A stretch of 64,000 nucleotides of DNA from UBA6627 sp965248675 (GTDB taxonomy: Bacteria; Chloroflexota; Dehalococcoidia; UBA2979). Positions 8,178 to 16,903 of the stretch are shown piece by piece; position 1 is the first letter of the stretch; each line of letters opens with the position of its first letter. The position numbers and the translations under genes are program-made. The stretch is from assembly GCA_965248675.1 (NCBI GenBank), contig CBDFJZ010000008.1, positions 62,001-126,000 on the forward strand, read 5' to 3'. The notes under the pieces were generated by a model. The model did not search any database. It was not told where the DNA came from and was given only the letters and a program-made list of their open reading frames with translations.

Positions 8178-9002
8178 CTACTCCGAAGCCGCTCGCAGCA
8201 TCCGCGGCACCCAGTTCCGCCGCGCCACGACATTCGCCGCTCGCTCCTCGATCGCCTCGTCGAACGAGGCGAACGGCGCCAGGTAGAACCGCTCCTCGCG
8301 AATGCCTGCGAGCACGAAGTCGGCGATCTCCTCGGGCAGCATCCCGTTCTCGACGAGCGAATGGCGATCGTCCGGATCGATCTCCGCGGCGCCGGGTCGG
8401 TTGCGCGCCGAGCGCAAGATCTGCGTCCGTACGAAGGGTGGACAGAGCACCGAGGCGCCCACCTCCGCGCCCTCGACCTGGAGGTTCGCGTTGAGCGTCT
8501 CGCTCAGCGCGACCACCGCGTGCTTCGACACGCCGTAGATGCCGCTTCCGGCGATCAGCCCCGCCACCGAAGCGGTGTTGACGACGTGACCCGGCTCGTC
8601 CTGCGCGACCATCGTCGGGACGAAGGCGCGGATGCCTCGCAGCACCCCGTCGAAATTGGTCCCGAACACCCAGTCCCAGTCCGCCTGTGTCGACTCCCAG
8701 ACCGGAACTGCCGCCGAGTCGATCACGCCGGCGTTGTTGCACAGCACGTGCACCCCGCCAAAGCGCTCGACCGCCTCGTCCCGCAGCCGCTCGACGTCCT
8801 CGTCCTTGAGGACGTCCATCTGGACGCCCAGCACCTCGTGCTCCTCCTGCGTCAGCGCCTCCACCGCGGCGTCCAACGCCGGCCCATCGAAGTCCCCCAG
8901 GACCACGCGCATCCCCTCCTGCGCGAACCGCCGCGCCATCGCCAGACCGATGCCGCTCCCCGCGCCGGTGACCACGGCCACGCGCCCCTCGAACTGCTGC
9001 AT
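8178..9002 (-). CDS. Short-chain dehydrogenase/reductase (SDR)
   Basis: A 274-residue classical SDR. Residues 12-19 are the cofactor loop TGAGSGIG, NNAG is at 89-92, and the catalytic Ser145, Tyr156 and Lys160 are all in place (YGVSK). An acidic residue after beta-2 (GDFDG) favours NAD(H) over NADP(H). The C-terminal extension, about 40 residues longer than minimal SDRs, resembles the subgroup annotated as hydroxy-acyl or secondary-alcohol dehydrogenases. The substrate is not determinable. It is monocistronic; a duplicate of its 3' end sits at 3759-3862. Confidence 0.9.
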   Translation of the reverse strand: MQQFEGRVAVVTGAGSGIGLAMARRFAQEGMRVVLGDFDGPALDAAVEALTQEEHEVLGVQMDVLKDEDVERLRDEAVERFGGVHVLCNNAGVIDSAAVPVWESTQADWDWVFGTNFDGVLRGIRAFVPTMVAQDEPGHVVNTASVAGLIAGSGIYGVSKHAVVALSETLNANLQVEGAEVGASVLCPPFVRTQILRSARNRPGAAEIDPDDRHSLVENGMLPEEIADFVLAGIREERFYLAPFASFDEAIEERAANVVARRNWVPRMLRAASE

Positions 9003-9139
9003 TCACGCCCCCGTCGTCTCCCGCTGGTCGCCTCGCGGTCGTGTGCCGCATCGGCGCATGCTACGTCGAGCTGAACCGCTTACAACGCTCCGCTTCCCGC
9101 TTGCCTCCCGCTCGGGCACGCCCTAACGTCGAACCCCTG

Positions 9140-9364
9140 ATGGAACTCCGCGACTTCCTCTCGTTCGCCCAGATCCTGATCTCATCGCTCGTGATCGTGC
9201 TCGTGCTGATGCAGGTCAAGGGCACCGGCTTCGGCGCCGCACTCGGCGGCCAAGATCAGAGCTTCCGCACCCGTCGAGGCCTGCAGCGCTCGCTGCACAA
9301 CCTGACGATCGTCGTCGTCGGCATCTTCCTCGCGATCTCCGCGTGGAGCGTCGCCGCCTCGTAG
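9140..9364 (+). CDS. secG: Preprotein translocase subunit SecG
   Basis: A 74-residue protein with two hydrophobic helices separated by the diagnostic SecG loop (GTGFGAALGGQDQSFRTRRG). It is the accessory subunit of SecYEG that assists SecA-driven export. I chose ATG 9140; the open frame starts earlier (9041) but SecG proteins begin just before the first helix. A TAACGT box lies 10 nt upstream, so the transcript may be nearly leaderless. A peptide-binding protein gene follows after 24 bp and may be co-transcribed. Confidence 0.92.
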   Translation: MELRDFLSFAQILISSLVIVLVLMQVKGTGFGAALGGQDQSFRTRRGLQRSLHNLTIVVVGIFLAISAWSVAAS

Positions 9365-9388
9365 CCGAGGGCGGCCGCCGGCTCTCGC

Positions 9389-11023
9389 GTGCCTCGACCG
9401 ACCGTCCGCAACGCCTACCTCGCCCTGCTCGCCGGCGGGCTGGTGCTGATCGCACTCGGCTGGCTGGCGGCCGCGCGCGCCGAGGATGACCGTGGCGGCC
9501 GTTGGCTGGAGGGCGTGGTCGGCGCTGCGCGCTCGATCAACCCGCTGCTCGCCGATCCGGGATCGACCGACGCCGACCTCGTGGCGTTGATCTTCAACGG
9601 GCTGATCCGGATCGATGGCGACGGCACCCCGCTGCCCGACCTCGCGGCACGCTGGGAGGTGACGCCGGACGGTCGCACCTACACGATCGTGCTGCGCGAC
9701 GACGTCGCCTGGCACGACGGCCGTCCGGTCACCACCGCCGACGTGGCGACGACGATCGCGCTGTTGCAGAACGCGGACTTCCCGGGCAAGGTCGCGCTCG
9801 CCGCGAACTGGGCGGCCGTCGATCCGTTCGTGATCGACGAGCGGACGATCCTGCTCCGGCTCCCCGATCCCGCGGCGGACTTCCTCTCCCGGCTCGCGGT
9901 CGGGATCGTCCCCGCCCATCGCTTCGAGGCCACCGACCCGACCGCCCTCGCGACCTCGCCCGCGAACCTGACGCCGATCGGCACCGGCCCGTACCGGCTC
10001 ACCTCGCTCGACGCCAACCGCGCGCTGCTGGAGCGCAACACGAGCTACCACCGCGAGGCACCGACGATCGAGCAAATCGAGCTGCGCTTCTATCCCGACG
10101 CCACACGCCAGCTCGAGGCGCTCGCGCGGGGCGAGATCAACGCGGCGCTGCGCGGCGAACAGCCCGATCCCCGAGAGGGTGAGGTCGTCCTCGCGCGCAC
10201 GGAGCTGCTGGCGACGCCGCTGACCCGCCATGCGTTCACGCTCCTCTACCTCAACAACCAGCAGGCACCCCTCGACGATCGCGCACTCCGGCGCGCGATC
10301 GTCGCCTCGATCACCCCGGCGGAGGTGATCCGCTCCGCGGGCGTCCGCGGGCTCCCCGGAGACGGGGTGATCGTCCCTGGCTCGTGGGTCAAGGATCCCG
10401 AACCTCCGGCGCCGGTACTCCCGAACACCCCTGGCAACGCCTCCGTGGATCCTGCGGCCGCATGGGCCGAGGCCGGTTACGTCCTCGACGACGACGGACT
10501 GCTCGGGCGCGCTGGCCGGCCGCTCAGCCTCGAGCTGCTGACCAACGCCGACCCCGCGCGCATCCGTGTCGCCGAGGCGGTCGCCGCCGCGCTCGCGATG
10601 CAAGGCGTGACGGTCGAGGTCACCCCGCTCCCGGCGAGCGATCTGCTGGCCCGCCGGCTCGTGCCTCGTGATTACGAGCTGGCGCTGTTCGGCTGGGAGG
10701 CGAACGTCGACCCGGACCCCTACCTCGGCTGGCACACCTCGCAGATCTCGGCGACCGGTCGCAACATCGCCGGCTACCAGGACGCGACCGCCGACGCGCT
10801 CCTCGAGGCCGCGCGCCTCACGGTCGACGCCGCCGAGCGGCGGGAGCTCTACGCGGCCTTCGAGGCGCGCTTCGCCGATCAGGCGGCCAGCGTAGTCCTC
10901 GCGTACCCCTCGCGCCTCTACATCCACCCGGGAAGCCTCGACGGCTTCGAACCCGGGCTGCTGTTCACGCCCGCGGACCGCTTCCGCGATGTGCATCTCT
11001 GGCGTCTCGACGCCGGCGAGTAA
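9389..11023 (+). CDS. ABC transporter substrate-binding protein, family 5 (peptide type)
   Basis: 544 residues starting at GTG 9389. An N-terminal hydrophobic segment (LALLAGGLVLIALGWLA) without a lipobox cysteine suggests a membrane anchor or a Sec signal. The body matches the oligopeptide/dipeptide-binding family (SBP_bac_5): an early LNPLL-like stretch (SINPLLADPGSTDADL), the WEVTPDGRTYTIVLRDDVAWHDGRPV block, and a C-terminal YELALFGWEANVDPDPYLGW motif. It is an orphan, with no permease or ATPase genes beside it. The convergent acetyltransferase frame runs antisense through the entire gene. Confidence 0.88.
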   Translation: MPRPTVRNAYLALLAGGLVLIALGWLAAARAEDDRGGRWLEGVVGAARSINPLLADPGSTDADLVALIFNGLIRIDGDGTPLPDLAARWEVTPDGRTYTIVLRDDVAWHDGRPVTTADVATTIALLQNADFPGKVALAANWAAVDPFVIDERTILLRLPDPAADFLSRLAVGIVPAHRFEATDPTALATSPANLTPIGTGPYRLTSLDANRALLERNTSYHREAPTIEQIELRFYPDATRQLEALARGEINAALRGEQPDPREGEVVLARTELLATPLTRHAFTLLYLNNQQAPLDDRALRRAIVASITPAEVIRSAGVRGLPGDGVIVPGSWVKDPEPPAPVLPNTPGNASVDPAAAWAEAGYVLDDDGLLGRAGRPLSLELLTNADPARIRVAEAVAAALAMQGVTVEVTPLPASDLLARRLVPRDYELALFGWEANVDPDPYLGWHTSQISATGRNIAGYQDATADALLEAARLTVDAAERRELYAAFEARFADQAASVVLAYPSRLYIHPGSLDGFEPGLLFTPADRFRDVHLWRLDAGE

Positions 11024-11074
11024 CGGCCAACCCCGGCGCCGAACCACACCTGGCGGCGGCGGCTGAGGCCCCGA

Positions 11075-12313
11075 GACGAAGTCCGAGTCCGCCAGCACGT
11101 GGTGCACTCGCGCATCCGCGCGGTCGAGGAACGCCAGATCGGCGGGTGGCATCCCTCGCGGCGCAACCAGCTCACCTGCGGTGCTCCCCACGTCAAAGAA
11201 TCCCGCGCGTGCGAGAGCGCTCCGGTACGGATGGTGCCGTGGCAGCCTCGTACTGATGACGTGCGCGCTCCCCTGCTTCGCCAGCTCGACGGCATCACGG
11301 ATCAGTGTCTCCGCCACGGCCACTCGCCCCGGCAGCACCAGGAGGTCCGCGATCTGGGCCGTGCCGTCGTACACCCGCGTCACCGCATACCCCAGCTGCT
11401 CGCCGTCGTGCTCCGCGCTCCGGACGGTGAACGGACCCGCGCGTTCGTCGCAATACCGCCAGTTCAGATAGGCGATCGACCGCTCGGCGACGAAGTCGAA
11501 CTGACTCAGCGCGGCAGCGATGAACGCGTCTTGCCGCTCCTCAAACCGCGTGAGCATCGAGATCGTCCAGGGAACGCCTCGCGGCGCCGGCCGGCGGGCG
11601 AGCAGCGACTCGACGTACGAGGTAGTCCGGCGGAGCAGATCGCGTACCCGATCGAACCGTGTCACCTCGCGTGCCCGAATCACAGCGGCAGTGTTGCTGA
11701 GCGCGGGCGACGAAGATCGTGCCTTGCGACGGCGCACCCGGCCCACCCGCTCGCGGGCGCGCCGGAGCGGTCGCAAGTGGCGGATGAAGTCGCGCAGCTC
11801 ATTGGCCGGCGCCGTGTCGCCGCCGTCGACCGCGAGATGACGATCGGCGGGGTGGGTCACGTAGTTGACACCCAGATCCTCCGAGGGATGCCCCTCACGC
11901 TCAACGTAGGGATGCAACGCGCGCTGCACCCCCCGTCCTTGCCATTCGGGCAGCAGACACAGGTCGTACCCACTACCGCCGACGTAGGGCCGACCGTGCA
12001 ACAGCCAGATGCGACGGACGCCGCCGATGAACCCTACGACGTGACCTTCTCGATCGACGGTGAGGCGCGCCGTCGCCCCCGTCGGATGGTCCCGGAACTT
12101 CCAATCGAAGTGATCGTCAGGTGCGACGCCCAGCGCGAACCAACTCACCTGGTCGTTGAACGCGGTGCGGATCACGTTCATCACCTCGGCGCGCAGCTCT
12201 GGTGCGATCTCGCGGGCATCGATCCAGCGTTGCGTGAGCTCGAAGCCGGGCACAGCATAGCTGCCCGCAAACGGCGCCACCGGACTGATCGCGTCGGCCT
12301 CGTTCTGTGGCAC
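11075..12313 (-). CDS. GNAT-type N-acetyltransferase without a nearby stop codon
   Basis: The recognisable protein is about 413 residues: a GNAT lobe (VGFIGGVRRI; LCLLPEWQGRGVQRAL, the acetyl-CoA loop R/Q-x-x-G-x-G/A) and a second lobe with AYLNWRYCDERAG. It is a distant paralogue of 1521-2606. Homology ends near 11075 (ADSDFV, equivalent to the GDFDYI end of the paralogue). However, no stop follows: the frame stays open to 9182, antisense to the peptide-binding protein and part of secG (1,043 codons in all). The stop was probably lost or frameshifted out; the true C-terminus is uncertain. The start is ATG 12313. Confidence 0.65.
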
Positions 12314-12351
12314 TCGCTCGCTCCCAACGCGGTCACAGCCTACCTCGCTGC

Positions 12352-12357
12352 TACGAT
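12352..12357 (+). promoter_or_regulatory. -10 box for leaderless fmt transcript
   Basis: TACGAT at 12352-12357 ends 6 nt before GTG 12364, which has no Shine-Dalgarno sequence. The spacing places the transcription start at or next to the start codon. Confidence 0.5.
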
Positions 12358-12363
12358 CCCTCG

Positions 12364-13332
12364 GTGCGCATCGTCTTCTTCGGCTCCCCCGACTACGCCG
12401 TCCCGTCCCTCCGTACCTGCCTCGAGCTCCCCGCGGCCGAGGTGGTCGCGGTCGTCACGCAGCCCGATCGTCCGCGCGGCCGCAGCGGGCGCGCCGTGGC
12501 GACGCCGGTCAAGCAGCTCGCCGAGGACGCCGGCGTCGAGGTGATCCTCCAGCCGCAGAAGACGCGCCGCGACACGACCGCGGCGCTCACCGCGCTCGCG
12601 CCCGACGTCGGCGTCGTCGCCGCGTTCGGCCAGATCCTGCCCACGCACCTGCTCGAGGCGTTCCCGCACCACGTGCTGAACGTGCACGCCTCGCTGCTGC
12701 CGCGACACCGTGGCGCGGCGCCGGTCGCGGCCGCGATCCTCGCGGGCGACGACGAGACCGGCGCCTCGATCATGCGGGTGGTTCGCGAGCTCGACGCCGG
12801 GCCGGTTGTCGGCGAGGTGCGGACGCCGATCGGACCGCTGGACGCGGCCGGGGAGCTGACCGATCGGATCGCCCAGCTCGGTGCCGACCGCCTCGGCGAG
12901 CTGCTCCCGCCCTGGGTCGCCGGCGAGATCGAGGCGGTCCAGCAGGACGACGCGCTGATGACCTACGCCCCGCGGCTCACGAAAGCCGACGGCTACATCG
13001 ACTGGGACCAGCCGGCGAACCAGCTCGATCGCCACGTCCGCGCCTTCCACCCCTGGCGCTCCGCCACCACCAGCTACGGCGACCAGCCACTTACCATCCA
13101 CGAAGCCTGCCCGCTCCCCGACCTCGACACCCACGAGGCGCCCGGCACCGTCCTCACCGGCGACGGGAGCGAGCTCACGACGCTGCTCCCCGGCCGCCAG
13201 GCGCGCGCCCTCGTCGCCTGCGGCACCGGCGCCCTCGCCCTCCTCCGCATCCAGCGCGCGGGGCGCCAGGCGCAGGACATCGAGGGCTACCTGAACGGCG
13301 ACCGAGCGCTGATCGGCTCCCGCCTCGGGTAG
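12364..13332 (+). CDS. fmt: Methionyl-tRNA formyltransferase
   Basis: 322 residues from GTG 12364. It transfers a formyl group from 10-formyl-THF to initiator Met-tRNA. The N-terminal Rossmann domain opens with RIVFFGSPDYAVPSL. The formyl-THF site carries the family signature NVHASLLPRHRGAAP and the downstream GASIMRVVRELDAGPV with the catalytic Asp. The C-terminal OB-like tRNA-binding domain is present to full length. The open frame begins at 12307, but the sequence before GTG 12364 is not conserved and a -10 box sits 6 nt upstream. rlmN follows 36 bp later on the same strand, with its own -10 box. Confidence 0.95.
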   Translation: MRIVFFGSPDYAVPSLRTCLELPAAEVVAVVTQPDRPRGRSGRAVATPVKQLAEDAGVEVILQPQKTRRDTTAALTALAPDVGVVAAFGQILPTHLLEAFPHHVLNVHASLLPRHRGAAPVAAAILAGDDETGASIMRVVRELDAGPVVGEVRTPIGPLDAAGELTDRIAQLGADRLGELLPPWVAGEIEAVQQDDALMTYAPRLTKADGYIDWDQPANQLDRHVRAFHPWRSATTSYGDQPLTIHEACPLPDLDTHEAPGTVLTGDGSELTTLLPGRQARALVACGTGALALLRIQRAGRQAQDIEGYLNGDRALIGSRLG

Positions 13333-13355
13333 CCCGAGTCGCGCCGGTGGCCGCG

Positions 13356-13361
13356 TAAACT
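13356..13361 (+). promoter_or_regulatory. -10 box for leaderless rlmN transcript
   Basis: TAAACT ends 7 nt before GTG 13369 and there is no ribosome-binding site. This is the same arrangement as at fmt, hyuA and the kinase at 15887. Confidence 0.5.
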
Positions 13362-13368
13362 CGATCCG

Positions 13369-14469
13369 GTGAAGCAGCACCTCCTCGACCTCAGCTTCGA
13401 CGAGTTCGAATCGCGGCTCACCGCCTGGGGCGAGCCGCGCTATCGCGCGGCGCAGGTCGCCCGCTGGGCGCTCGGCGACGGCGTCACCACGTTCGAGGCG
13501 ATGACCAACCTTCCGTCGGCGCTCCGCGCCCGCCTCGACTCCGAGTTCGAGCTCGCCGCGCCATCGGTGCTCGCGACCCGTGCGGCCGACGACGGGTCGA
13601 CGACGAAGGTCTTGCTCGACCTCGGGAACGGCGAGGCCATCGAGGCCGTGCGGATGGACTACGACCCCGAGGCGGTCGACGGGGCCAACGAACACCGCGG
13701 CCGCGAGCGCACGACGGTCTGCGTCTCCACGCAGGCCGGCTGCGCGATGGGCTGCATCTTCTGCGCCACGGGCCAGCAGGGCTTCACGCGCAACCTCACG
13801 CCGGCCGAGATCGTCGCGCAGGTGCTCCACTTCTCACGCGAGCGGCGCGTCACGAACGTCGTGTTCATGGGCATGGGCGAGCCGCTCGCGAACTATCAGG
13901 CGATGATCCGCGCGATCCACTGGCTCGTCGACGAGTGCGGCCTCGACATGCGCCAGCGCGGCGTCACCGTCTCCACCGTCGGCCTGATCCGGCCGATCCA
14001 ACGCCTCGCCGAGGAAGGCCTGCAGGTCGGCCTCACCATCTCGCTCCACGCCCCCGACGACGACCTCCGCCGCCACCTCATCCCGACCGCCGGTGGCGTC
14101 ACGATCGACGCGCTCCTCGCGGCCGGCGCGCGGTACCAGCAGGCCACCGGTCGCCGCGTCACCTACGCCTACGCACTCCTCGAGGGCGTCAACGACGAGC
14201 CCGACCAGGCCCGCGCGCTGGCCGCCCGGCTGCGCGGCCGCCCCGTCCATGTCAACCTCATCCCGTACAACCCGACCGTTGGCGACGACCTGCGACGCCC
14301 CGGACCAGCTCGCGTACGGGCCTTCCGCGCGGTGCTCCTCGAAGAAGGCATCAACGCCACCATCCGGATCGAGCGTGGCGTTGAAATCTCCGCCGCCTGC
14401 GGCCAGCTCCGCACCGACTTGAACGGCGGTCCCCAGCCGATCGTGCTCAATGCGGCCGCCCGCTCCTGA
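13369..14469 (+). CDS. rlmN: 23S rRNA (adenine2503-C2)/tRNA A37 methyltransferase RlmN
   Basis: 366 residues, a radical-SAM methyltransferase. The [4Fe-4S] motif is CAMGCIFC, in CVSTQAGCAMGCIFCATGQQGF-like context. The methyl-carrying cysteine region is at the C-terminus (ISAACGQLR). Other family blocks are VFMGMGEPLANY, TVSTVGL and LTISLHAPDD. It methylates A2503 of 23S rRNA and often A37 of some tRNAs, improving fidelity. The start is GTG 13369. It follows fmt directly; this pairing is common in Chloroflexota-like genomes. Confidence 0.95.
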   Translation: MKQHLLDLSFDEFESRLTAWGEPRYRAAQVARWALGDGVTTFEAMTNLPSALRARLDSEFELAAPSVLATRAADDGSTTKVLLDLGNGEAIEAVRMDYDPEAVDGANEHRGRERTTVCVSTQAGCAMGCIFCATGQQGFTRNLTPAEIVAQVLHFSRERRVTNVVFMGMGEPLANYQAMIRAIHWLVDECGLDMRQRGVTVSTVGLIRPIQRLAEEGLQVGLTISLHAPDDDLRRHLIPTAGGVTIDALLAAGARYQQATGRRVTYAYALLEGVNDEPDQARALAARLRGRPVHVNLIPYNPTVGDDLRRPGPARVRAFRAVLLEEGINATIRIERGVEISAACGQLRTDLNGGPQPIVLNAAARS

Positions 14470-14840
14470 CCACCGTTCCAGCACGCCCTGACCGCCTTCC
14501 ATGCCAGCGGGACCAAAAAAGGTCACTGGAGGCACGAGCGAAGATCCCCTCCCTACCGACCGGGCCTTAACCCGGATTCGCGAGCACTAGCGGCGAAGCC
14601 ACGTCCGGATCAGGGGTGTGGGGGCCCTCGCCCGGAGGGCGATTGAGACGTGACAGCCCCCACAGAGATTCGGGTGGGCGGGCGGGATCTAAACAACTCT
14701 GCAAACAACGCCGAAGGCAGCGCGGCTGGCGCGCCAGAGCCTCGCATGCGAACGAAGTGGAACCGAAACAACGTCGGCCTACGGGGCGATCGAAACGGAG
14801 GAATCGCACTGACCGAGCCGGCGGACCGAGGGACCGAGGA
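14470..14840. other. Convergent intergenic region with stem-loops
   Basis: No gene between rlmN and the end of rplY. 14504-14529 can fold (CCAG/CTGG and GACC/GGTC around an A6 loop). 14617-14664 is a 9-bp stem (TGTGGGGGC/GCCCCCACA) enclosing a smaller CCTC/GAGG hairpin. 14701-14718 is the 18-bp motif repeated at 8101. These are likely the 3' ends of the two facing transcripts. Confidence 0.5.
14701..14718. repeat. 18-bp motif shared with 8101-8118
   Basis: It differs from 8101-8118 in one base. It lies about 120 bp past the rplY stop codon, so probably in the 3' end of the rplY transcript. Confidence 0.4.
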
Positions 14841-15524
14841 CTACCCCTCGCTCGCCTCGCCCTCCCCCTCGGCAGCAGCAACGCCCTCTTCGCCCTCTTC
14901 GCTTTCTTCGCCCTCGGGCAGCACGCCCTCTTCGCCCTCGGGGACCTCTTCCTCTTCTTCCACCTCGAGGCGTGGTCGCGCAATCTGCGCGATTGCCTGC
15001 TCGGTGACGCTGAGGATCGTCACCCCGGACGGCACGACGATGTCGCTAACGCTCAGCGACTGATCGAGCTCCTCGAGACCGTCGATCGCCACCTCGAGCG
15101 CCTCGGGCATCTCGTTGGGCAGCGCTTCGAGGCGCACGACGTCAAGCGCCTGCACGAACACGCCGCCGTAGGTGGCCACCGCCGGCGCCTCGCCGGTGAA
15201 GTGGATCGGCACATCGGCCTGGATCGTCCGCGTCAGGTCGACCTGGAAGAAGTCGACGTGCTGCACTTCGCCGGTCACCGGGTCGCGACCGATGTCACGG
15301 ACGACCACCGGGCGGGTGTCGCCCTCGCTGCCGAGCTGCACCTCGATCAGCGTGTTGCGGCCGTGGGCGTTGAGCATCTCGCGGGCGCGCGACCACGGCA
15401 GCTGCACGGCGACGGACTCCAGGCCGCGGCCGTAGATGTTGCCCGGAATCGTACCGTCACGACGGAGCTGCTTCACGGCCTTGCCCGTCACCGAGCGCAG
15501 TTCAACGGCGTAGGTATCCGGCAT
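14841..15524 (-). CDS. rplY: 50S ribosomal protein bL25, CTC (long) form
   Basis: 227 residues. The N-terminal part is the 5S rRNA-binding bL25 domain (RRDGTIPGNIYGRG; VVVRDIGRDPVTGEVQHVDFF). The second beta-domain is typical of the TL5/CTC long form (VRLEALPNEMPEALEVAIDGLE). The very acidic C-tail is mostly Glu (about 45 residues). The protein sits in the central protuberance with 5S rRNA. The start is ATG 15524. The upstream region contains a TTGACC box at about 15606-15601, which lies inside the duplicated target of the mobile unit. Confidence 0.95.
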   Translation of the reverse strand: MPDTYAVELRSVTGKAVKQLRRDGTIPGNIYGRGLESVAVQLPWSRAREMLNAHGRNTLIEVQLGSEGDTRPVVVRDIGRDPVTGEVQHVDFFQVDLTRTIQADVPIHFTGEAPAVATYGGVFVQALDVVRLEALPNEMPEALEVAIDGLEELDQSLSVSDIVVPSGVTILSVTEQAIAQIARPRLEVEEEEEVPEGEEGVLPEGEESEEGEEGVAAAEGEGEASEG

Positions 15525-15617
15525 CGGTCATGCTCCCGCGAAACGAACATGGGGTGGCCGGCTGCGGCCCGCGCAATCGACGCTAGCAACGCCTGATCGG
15601 GCGGTCAAGAATCGAGT

Positions 15618-15653
15618 GGGATAAGGGACGAGGCCGGTGAAAACCGGACCCCC
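15618..15653 (+). repeat. Left terminal inverted repeat
   Basis: It begins GGGATAAGGGACGAGG and contains the perfect hairpin CCGGT-GAAA-ACCGG, then a C5 run. It matches the right end at 35 of 36 positions. Confidence 0.85.
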
Positions 15654-15874
15654 TATGAAACCTCGTCCTGGGAAGGCCGATCTTCCCCAAGTGCGGGGGC
15701 GTTCGGGAGGCGCCTCACAGGCCCGCGGAGTTCGAGATCTCCGGTGGGTCGCCGTAATGTCCCCATGCTCCATCGCGTTGGGGGAAGCCACGAGGCGTGC
15801 TCGCCGAGCTGCGACGGGTACTGAGACCAACGGGCGAAGTCTTCGTGGGCCAGTCGAGCTGCCCCCTGGTGTCC

Positions 15875-15880
15875 TAGGAT
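15875..15880 (+). promoter_or_regulatory. -10 box for kinase gene
   Basis: TAGGAT ends 6 nt before GTG 15887, with no ribosome-binding site. This indicates a leaderless transcript starting inside the mobile unit. Confidence 0.45.
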
Positions 15881-15886
15881 CGTCCC

Positions 15887-16432
15887 GTGATCATTCATAT
15901 CAACGGCTGGCCTGGCGTCGGCAAGTACACGGTGGCGAAGATCGTCGCTGAGCGGCTCGATGCGCGGTTGCTCGATAACCACCTCATCATCAACCCGGCG
16001 ACAGCGATCACAGAGCATGGCTCGGAAGCCTATACGCGGCTCACGGCGAAGATTCGCGGCGCGCTCTATGCCGAGATGGCGGGGGAGGCGCGCGATCGCA
16101 TACACGTCCTCACCGACGCGCTGGAACACGGTGGCGCAGTCTCCCGGGAGATCTTTGGAGAGCTAGAGGTACTCGCCCAGCGCCGCGACGTACAGCTCTT
16201 ACTGGTGGCCCTCGAGTGCTCTGTCGAGGAGAACATCCGGCGGCTCCAGTCGCCTGAACGCGCCGATCGTCTGAAGCTTCGCGACGCCGAAACCCTGAGG
16301 CAGATCCGGCGAGAGCATGGGCTGGCTCGGCCCGGGACGGGGCATCGCCTCGACCTGGACACGACCGACCTCGGGCCCGACGCGGTGGCGCATCGGATCA
16401 TCGAAGTCGCGAAGCCACTTCGGTCCGCCTAG
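15887..16432 (+). CDS. Small P-loop kinase (shikimate/gluconate-kinase-like)
   Basis: 181 residues starting at GTG 15887. The N-terminus is a Walker A loop in a nucleotide-kinase setting (MIIHINGWPGVGKYTVAKI, residues 1-19). A lid-like stretch (RRLQSPERADRLKLRDAETL) and the C-terminal LDLDTTDLGPDAVAHRII follow, as in small AAA/cytidylate- or shikimate-kinase-like proteins annotated as ATP-binding or AAA. It probably phosphorylates a small molecule; the acceptor is unknown. It is the only clearly intact gene within the TIR-bounded unit, which makes it the candidate cargo. Confidence 0.75.
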   Translation: MIIHINGWPGVGKYTVAKIVAERLDARLLDNHLIINPATAITEHGSEAYTRLTAKIRGALYAEMAGEARDRIHVLTDALEHGGAVSREIFGELEVLAQRRDVQLLLVALECSVEENIRRLQSPERADRLKLRDAETLRQIRREHGLARPGTGHRLDLDTTDLGPDAVAHRIIEVAKPLRSA

Positions 16433-16620
16433 GCTCCAACGGGATCTTGGAACCGCCGAAGACGCCGGCAAGCATCCGATAGAGGCATGCCTGCCGTTTG
16501 ATCTCTGCTGTCCTGCCAGGAGTCTTTGGAACGCGCGGCAGCCAGTCCCCGTCCTCGGCGGGCACGCGTCAAGCGACGGTGCTTCAACCTTCGCCCACGC
16601 GCTCCGGCTGTGTTCTTGAC

Positions 16621-16656
16621 AGGATAAAAGACGAGGCCGGTGAAAACCGGACCCCG
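16621..16656 (+). repeat. Internal copy of the terminal repeat
   Basis: Same orientation as the left end, starting AGGATAAAAGACGAGG and keeping the GAAA-loop hairpin. It is preceded by TTCTTGAC, the same 8 bases that abut the right end when read outward. This suggests an older, nested or composite element. Confidence 0.75.
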
Positions 16657-16717
16657 ATGAAGATTCGGCATCCGAAGGGCTGGTCCGCCCCCCAGGTCCG
16701 GGCGTTCGCAGTGCCTA

Positions 16718-16903
16718 TCACGGAGCCATCGCGGCACCTCTGTACAAGCACTGCCCGCCTCGGAAGGACTGGGCCCGGATGAAAGCGTGCAGGCTCCACC
16801 GAAACGGGCCCGGCAGATGATACTCGTGGAGCATCTCGTGGAAGAAGAAGTGCACCTCATCGAATCGCTCGTGACTACGGGGAATTGGACAGCTATCAGA
16901 CAT
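16718..16903 (-). pseudogene. Remnant of small unknown protein gene
   Basis: Read on the reverse strand from ATG 16903, the frame encodes about 61 residues with a coherent core (FDEVHFFFHEMLHEYHLP, then FRWSLHAFIRA). This resembles short conserved proteins of unknown function with an FF-x4-Y/H-x-F-x3-L-AF pattern. It ends early in unrelated sequence, and more frame lies upstream to 17071. Probably truncated. It lies inside the TIR unit. Confidence 0.35.

Noticed and set aside
9389..11023. Complete second peptide transporter
   Set aside because: Only the binding protein is present; no permease or ATPase lies beside it.
9182..11074. Extension of the acetyltransferase to a 1,043-residue protein
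   Set aside because: Beyond residue 413 the frame is antisense to a well-supported peptide-binding protein and has no family-like sequence. It is a GC-bias open frame.
12340..13830. 496-codon reverse-strand frame
   Set aside because: Antisense to fmt and rlmN, both with unmistakable motifs.
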